Shown piece after piece: positions 8,325-10,148 of a DNA stretch of 10,148 nucleotides; the stretch's first letter is position 1; each line of letters starts with the position of its first letter. The translations under genes and the position numbers were made by a program. Under the pieces are notes generated by a model. The model saw nothing but the letters and a program-made list of their open reading frames with translations. It was not told the DNA's origin and did no database searches. This DNA comes from an uncultured Collinsella sp. (GTDB taxonomy: Bacteria > Actinomycetota > Coriobacteriia > Coriobacteriales > Coriobacteriaceae): positions 1 to 10,148 of the forward strand of contig UQJA01000073.1 of the NCBI GenBank assembly GCA_900541285.1, in the 5' to 3' direction.

Positions 8325-8987
8325 TTATATAGCGAAAAGTTTAGCAAGCTCGGCCACCGAGTGCACCACCGCATCGGCGCCCGCGGCCTCGTGCTCCCCC
8401 GGTGCCGCCGCGCCCGAATAGATGCCGATACACGGCACGCCCATCGCGTGCGCGCCCTCCACATCGTTGAAGCGATCGCCGATCATCACGGCACCGTCGG
8501 CCGTCGCGCCCAGGGCCGCCAGCGCATCGCGGACCGAATCCGCCTTGGTCTCGCGCCCCTGCGGCGGATTCATGCCAACCACGGCCTCAAACTGGCAAAG
8601 CCCCAGCTCATGCACCATATCGATGCACTTCGCCTCCATGCGAGACGTCGCGACCGCCATGCGATGCCCCTGCGCGGCAAGGCTGTCGAGCAGCTCGGAG
8701 ATTCCATCGAACACGGGGTACTCATCCGGCCCCAGCTCATCGAAAAAGGCACGGTACTCGTCGGCCACCACAAGCGATTCCTCGCGCGAGAAGCCATAAA
8801 AGTCGTGGAAGCTCTTCCACAGGGGAGGCCCGATCATACGGCGCAGGTCACCCATCTGCGCTTCCGAAAACCCGCGCGCAGCAAGCGTCTTGCGCGTCGA
8901 GGTCATCACCGCCCGGCCTGTATCGGCCACCGTGCCATCGAAATCAAACAGCACGACCGGCCGCTTGCATATCTCCAGTGCCTCCAT
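8325..8987 (-). CDS. HAD-superfamily phosphatase, phosphoglycolate phosphatase-like (HAD-IA)
   Basis: This 220-residue soluble hydrolase belongs to the Gph/PpaX type. Motif I is DFDGTVADT with D15 and D17. The helical cap lies at about 20-85 and contains RRMIGPPLWKSF, typical of the group. Motif II is S115 (or T114) in VATSR. Motif III is K148 in ETKADS. Motif IV is MIGDRFNDVEGA with D171 and D175. Substrates in this group include phosphoglycolate, pyrophosphate and nucleotides; the sequence does not decide. Starts at 9020, 8993 and 8987 are all in frame. I chose 8987 because AGAGGG lies about 6-7 bases before it, whereas it abuts the ATG at 8993. It is the first gene of a probable two-gene unit with the dipeptidase. 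No clear leftward promoter hexamers were found in 8988-9070. Confidence 0.9.
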   Translation of the reverse strand: MEALEICKRPVVLFDFDGTVADTGRAVMTSTRKTLAARGFSEAQMGDLRRMIGPPLWKSFHDFYGFSREESLVVADEYRAFFDELGPDEYPVFDGISELLDSLAAQGHRMAVATSRMEAKCIDMVHELGLCQFEAVVGMNPPQGRETKADSVRDALAALGATADGAVMIGDRFNDVEGAHAMGVPCIGIYSGAAAPGEHEAAGADAVVHSVAELAKLFAI

Positions 8988-9035
8988 CGACATCCCTCTT
9001 CCCCAGTTGATGATTTCCACACCGACACTTCAAAC

Positions 9036-9058
9036 TGTTGACTATTCAACAATTGAAC
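9036..9058. promoter_or_regulatory. Candidate operator palindrome in the divergent promoter region
   Basis: TGTTGACTATTCAACA (9036-9051) is a perfect palindrome of 6-base arms around CTAT. It overlaps a second one, TTCAA-CAA-TTGAA (9045-9057). It lies in the 156-bp AT-richer gap between the divergent HAD and degV genes, just upstream of the likely degV promoter, where a repressor or activator site shared by both directions could be. No regulator gene is in the window and the site matches no operator I recognise. Confidence 0.3.
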
Positions 9059-9059
9059 C

Positions 9060-9087
9060 TAGCAATGTGGAATGACTCTACTATACT
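9060..9087 (+). promoter_or_regulatory. Candidate promoter of the degV gene
   Basis: TATACT (9082-9087) is a good -10 hexamer in the gap before degV. The best-placed -35, TAGCAA (9060-9065) with a 16-bp spacer, is weak. Transcription would begin near 9094 and give a leader of about 50 nt with GAAAGG before the start codon. The remaining bases of the gap show nothing further except the palindrome at 9036-9051. Confidence 0.38.
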
Positions 9088-9143
9088 TGTCGCACTTTGC
9101 TCTCAGAAGGCGGCGCGCAAACGCCCCAACGAAAGGTGCAATT

Positions 9144-10004
9144 ATGTCTTTTGCCATCATAACCGACTCCACGTCGGACATCTCCCCCGCCCGTGCCCAA
9201 GAGCTCGGCATTTACGTGATTCCACTGCATGTGATTATCGAGGGCGAGGATCTGCTCGACCAGGTGCAAATCACCGCCGAGGAATACGTCGCCCGCATGG
9301 CAGGCTCCGAGCAGCTACCGCACACCTCGCAGCCGAGTGCCGGTGAATTCAAGGCACTCTTTGACCGCGTGCTCGCCGACGGCCACGATAGCGCCATCTT
9401 TATCTCGCTATGCAGCGAGTGGTCTGCCTGCTACGCCAACGCGTGCCAGGTGGCCGATACCCACGAGCTCGACGTGCGCTGCATCGATTCGCGCACCGGC
9501 TCGGGCGCCGAGGGTCTGCTGGTAGAGTACGCGCTCGCCATGCGCGAGGACGGCCGCAGCCTAGACGAGACCGAGGCTCAGATCCGCGCGACGCTGCCCG
9601 ACGCCCATCTGCTGCTGATTCCGCGCACGCTCGAGAACCTGGTCAAGAACGGCCGCGCGCCCAAACTCGCTGGCCAGCTGACGCAGATGCTCAACATTCG
9701 CCTGGCCGTTTCGCCGGAGTGGAAATCGGGCGAGATCAAGGCCATCAAGAAGGGCCGCGGCGCCAAGCGCATCGTCGCCAACACCATGGCCGATTGCCTC
9801 GCATTTTTGGCAGAACACCCGGGTTCAAGCGTACGCGTGCTCACAACCGGTGCCGCTGAGGAGCAGGAGCTCGTCAACCAAGCGCTCGCAGGCCAGGACT
9901 ACGTAGACGCCGGCACCGGCCCCATCGGCTGCACCATCGCAACCCACGTAGGCGTCGACGCCATCGCCATCAGCTACTGCCCCCGCTACCAGCCAACTCG
10001 CTAG
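9144..10004 (+). CDS. DegV family protein (FakB-like fatty-acid-binding protein)
   Basis: This 286-residue cytosolic protein belongs to the DegV family. Members bind a long-chain fatty acid, and in Firmicutes the FakB proteins present it to the kinase FakA. Family features are TDSTSDI (7-13) at the N-terminus, the fatty-acid carboxylate motif TSQPS (61-65), IDSRTGSGAEGLLVEYA (114-130), RTLENLVKNGRAPKLAG (161-177) with R171, and THVG (267-270) with H268 near the C-terminus. T61, R171 and H268 stand where head-group-contacting residues are found in FakB proteins, judged by motif alignment from memory. Two motifs are divergent: the usual LSGTY is WSACY (93-97), and the usual HxGPGALG end is THVGVDAIAISY. 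The ATG at 9144 has GAAAGG with a 7-base spacer; an upstream in-frame start at 9072 is rejected. No fakA is in the window. It is transcribed alone, away from the HAD gene. Confidence 0.93.
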   Translation: MSFAIITDSTSDISPARAQELGIYVIPLHVIIEGEDLLDQVQITAEEYVARMAGSEQLPHTSQPSAGEFKALFDRVLADGHDSAIFISLCSEWSACYANACQVADTHELDVRCIDSRTGSGAEGLLVEYALAMREDGRSLDETEAQIRATLPDAHLLLIPRTLENLVKNGRAPKLAGQLTQMLNIRLAVSPEWKSGEIKAIKKGRGAKRIVANTMADCLAFLAEHPGSSVRVLTTGAAEEQELVNQALAGQDYVDAGTGPIGCTIATHVGVDAIAISYCPRYQPTR

Positions 10005-10017
10005 GGACGTCCACATC

Positions 10018-10084
10018 AGTTGCGGTGAAATAGGGACTGTTTTTGGCTTATCAGCCGCCAATCAGTCTCTATTTCACCGCAACT
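10018..10084. repeat. Long palindromic repeat, copy 2
   Basis: Arms 10018-10038 and 10064-10084 pair at 21 of 21 positions if the G10034-T10068 wobble is allowed. The loop has two alternative small stems, GGCT/AGCC (10045-10048/10053-10056) and TTGGC/GCCAA (10043-10047/10057-10061). It shares the outer arm 16-mer AGTTGCGGTGAAATAG and the loop order CTGTTT..GGCT..AGCCG with copy 1, in the same orientation on the plus strand. It begins 13 bp after the degV stop. No T-tract follows on either strand, so it is not a standard terminator, though it may protect the degV mRNA end. Confidence 0.85.
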
Positions 10085-10094
10085 TAGAAGCAGT

Positions 10095-10148
10095 TGGGGG
10101 TGCGGACAGAAAGTTGGACCGCGGGGCGGTCCGGACTGGAGGTTCGCA
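10095..10148 (+). mobile_element. Possible left end of an IS3-like insertion sequence (cut by the window edge)
   Basis: The segment GGACAGAAAGTTGGACC (10104-10120) resembles, from memory, terminal inverted repeats of IS3-family elements, which begin with TG; TG occurs at 10095 and 10101. Next comes a perfect hairpin GGACCGC-GGG-GCGGTCC (10116-10132), then GGAGG (10138-10142). The last base, A10148, would be the A of an ATG at ideal spacing if the next two bases are TG. The layout fits a terminal repeat, a leader hairpin and the ribosome binding site of a transposase gene. Neither the gene nor the other end is visible. Confidence 0.33.

Noticed and set aside
10018..10084. Repeat copy 2 as a rho-independent terminator of degV
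   Set aside because: No T-run follows the stem on either strand, so it is listed only as a repeat.
6744..10084. The repeated palindromes as part of a CRISPR array
   Set aside because: The copies are more than 3 kb apart with genes between, have no regular spacers, and no cas gene is present.

Overview
The window looks like a GC-rich actinobacterial chromosome segment. Protein features and intergenic palindromes suggest class Coriobacteriia, possibly a Collinsella-like gut bacterium. That assignment rests on my recall of these families, not on any search. The content is mostly conserved housekeeping genes. I see no CRISPR array, tRNA, rRNA or obvious defence system.

Layout, left to right. 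(1) 37-2673, minus strand: an ABC-F ATPase of Uup type (upstream), then a Cof-type HAD phosphatase 6 bp behind it, probably one operon with an extended -10 promoter near 2709-2717. (2) 2674-2879: an intergenic stretch with that promoter, a palindromic repeat (2734-2768) and a strong intrinsic terminator (2785-2824). (3) 2880-6540, minus strand: the high-affinity phosphate importer pstS-pstC-pstA-pstB. pstC/pstA overlap by 8 bp and pstA/pstB by 4 bp. No phoU follows. A row of three TTGTNA direct repeats (6684-6712) upstream of pstS is a candidate Pho box. (4) 6737-6812: a long hairpin with a T-tract that ends the next operon. (5) 6834-8987, minus strand: a HAD-family phosphatase followed by an M20/PepV-like metallodipeptidase. 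(6) 8988-9143: a divergent promoter region with a small palindrome. (7) 9144-10004, plus strand: a DegV/FakB-like fatty-acid-binding protein. (8) 10005-10148: a second copy of the long hairpin, then what may be the left end of an insertion sequence whose transposase would begin just past the window.

How the genes work together: PstS captures phosphate outside the membrane, PstC and PstA form the channel and PstB powers it. The two HAD phosphatases, the dipeptidase and the ABC-F factor have no evident mechanistic link to the importer.

The most interesting non-gene signal is a pair of roughly 68-bp palindromes (6744-6812 and 10018-10084). Their outer arms are nearly identical. Their inner arms differ but keep base pairing through compensatory changes, which suggests a dispersed repeat family selected for structure.
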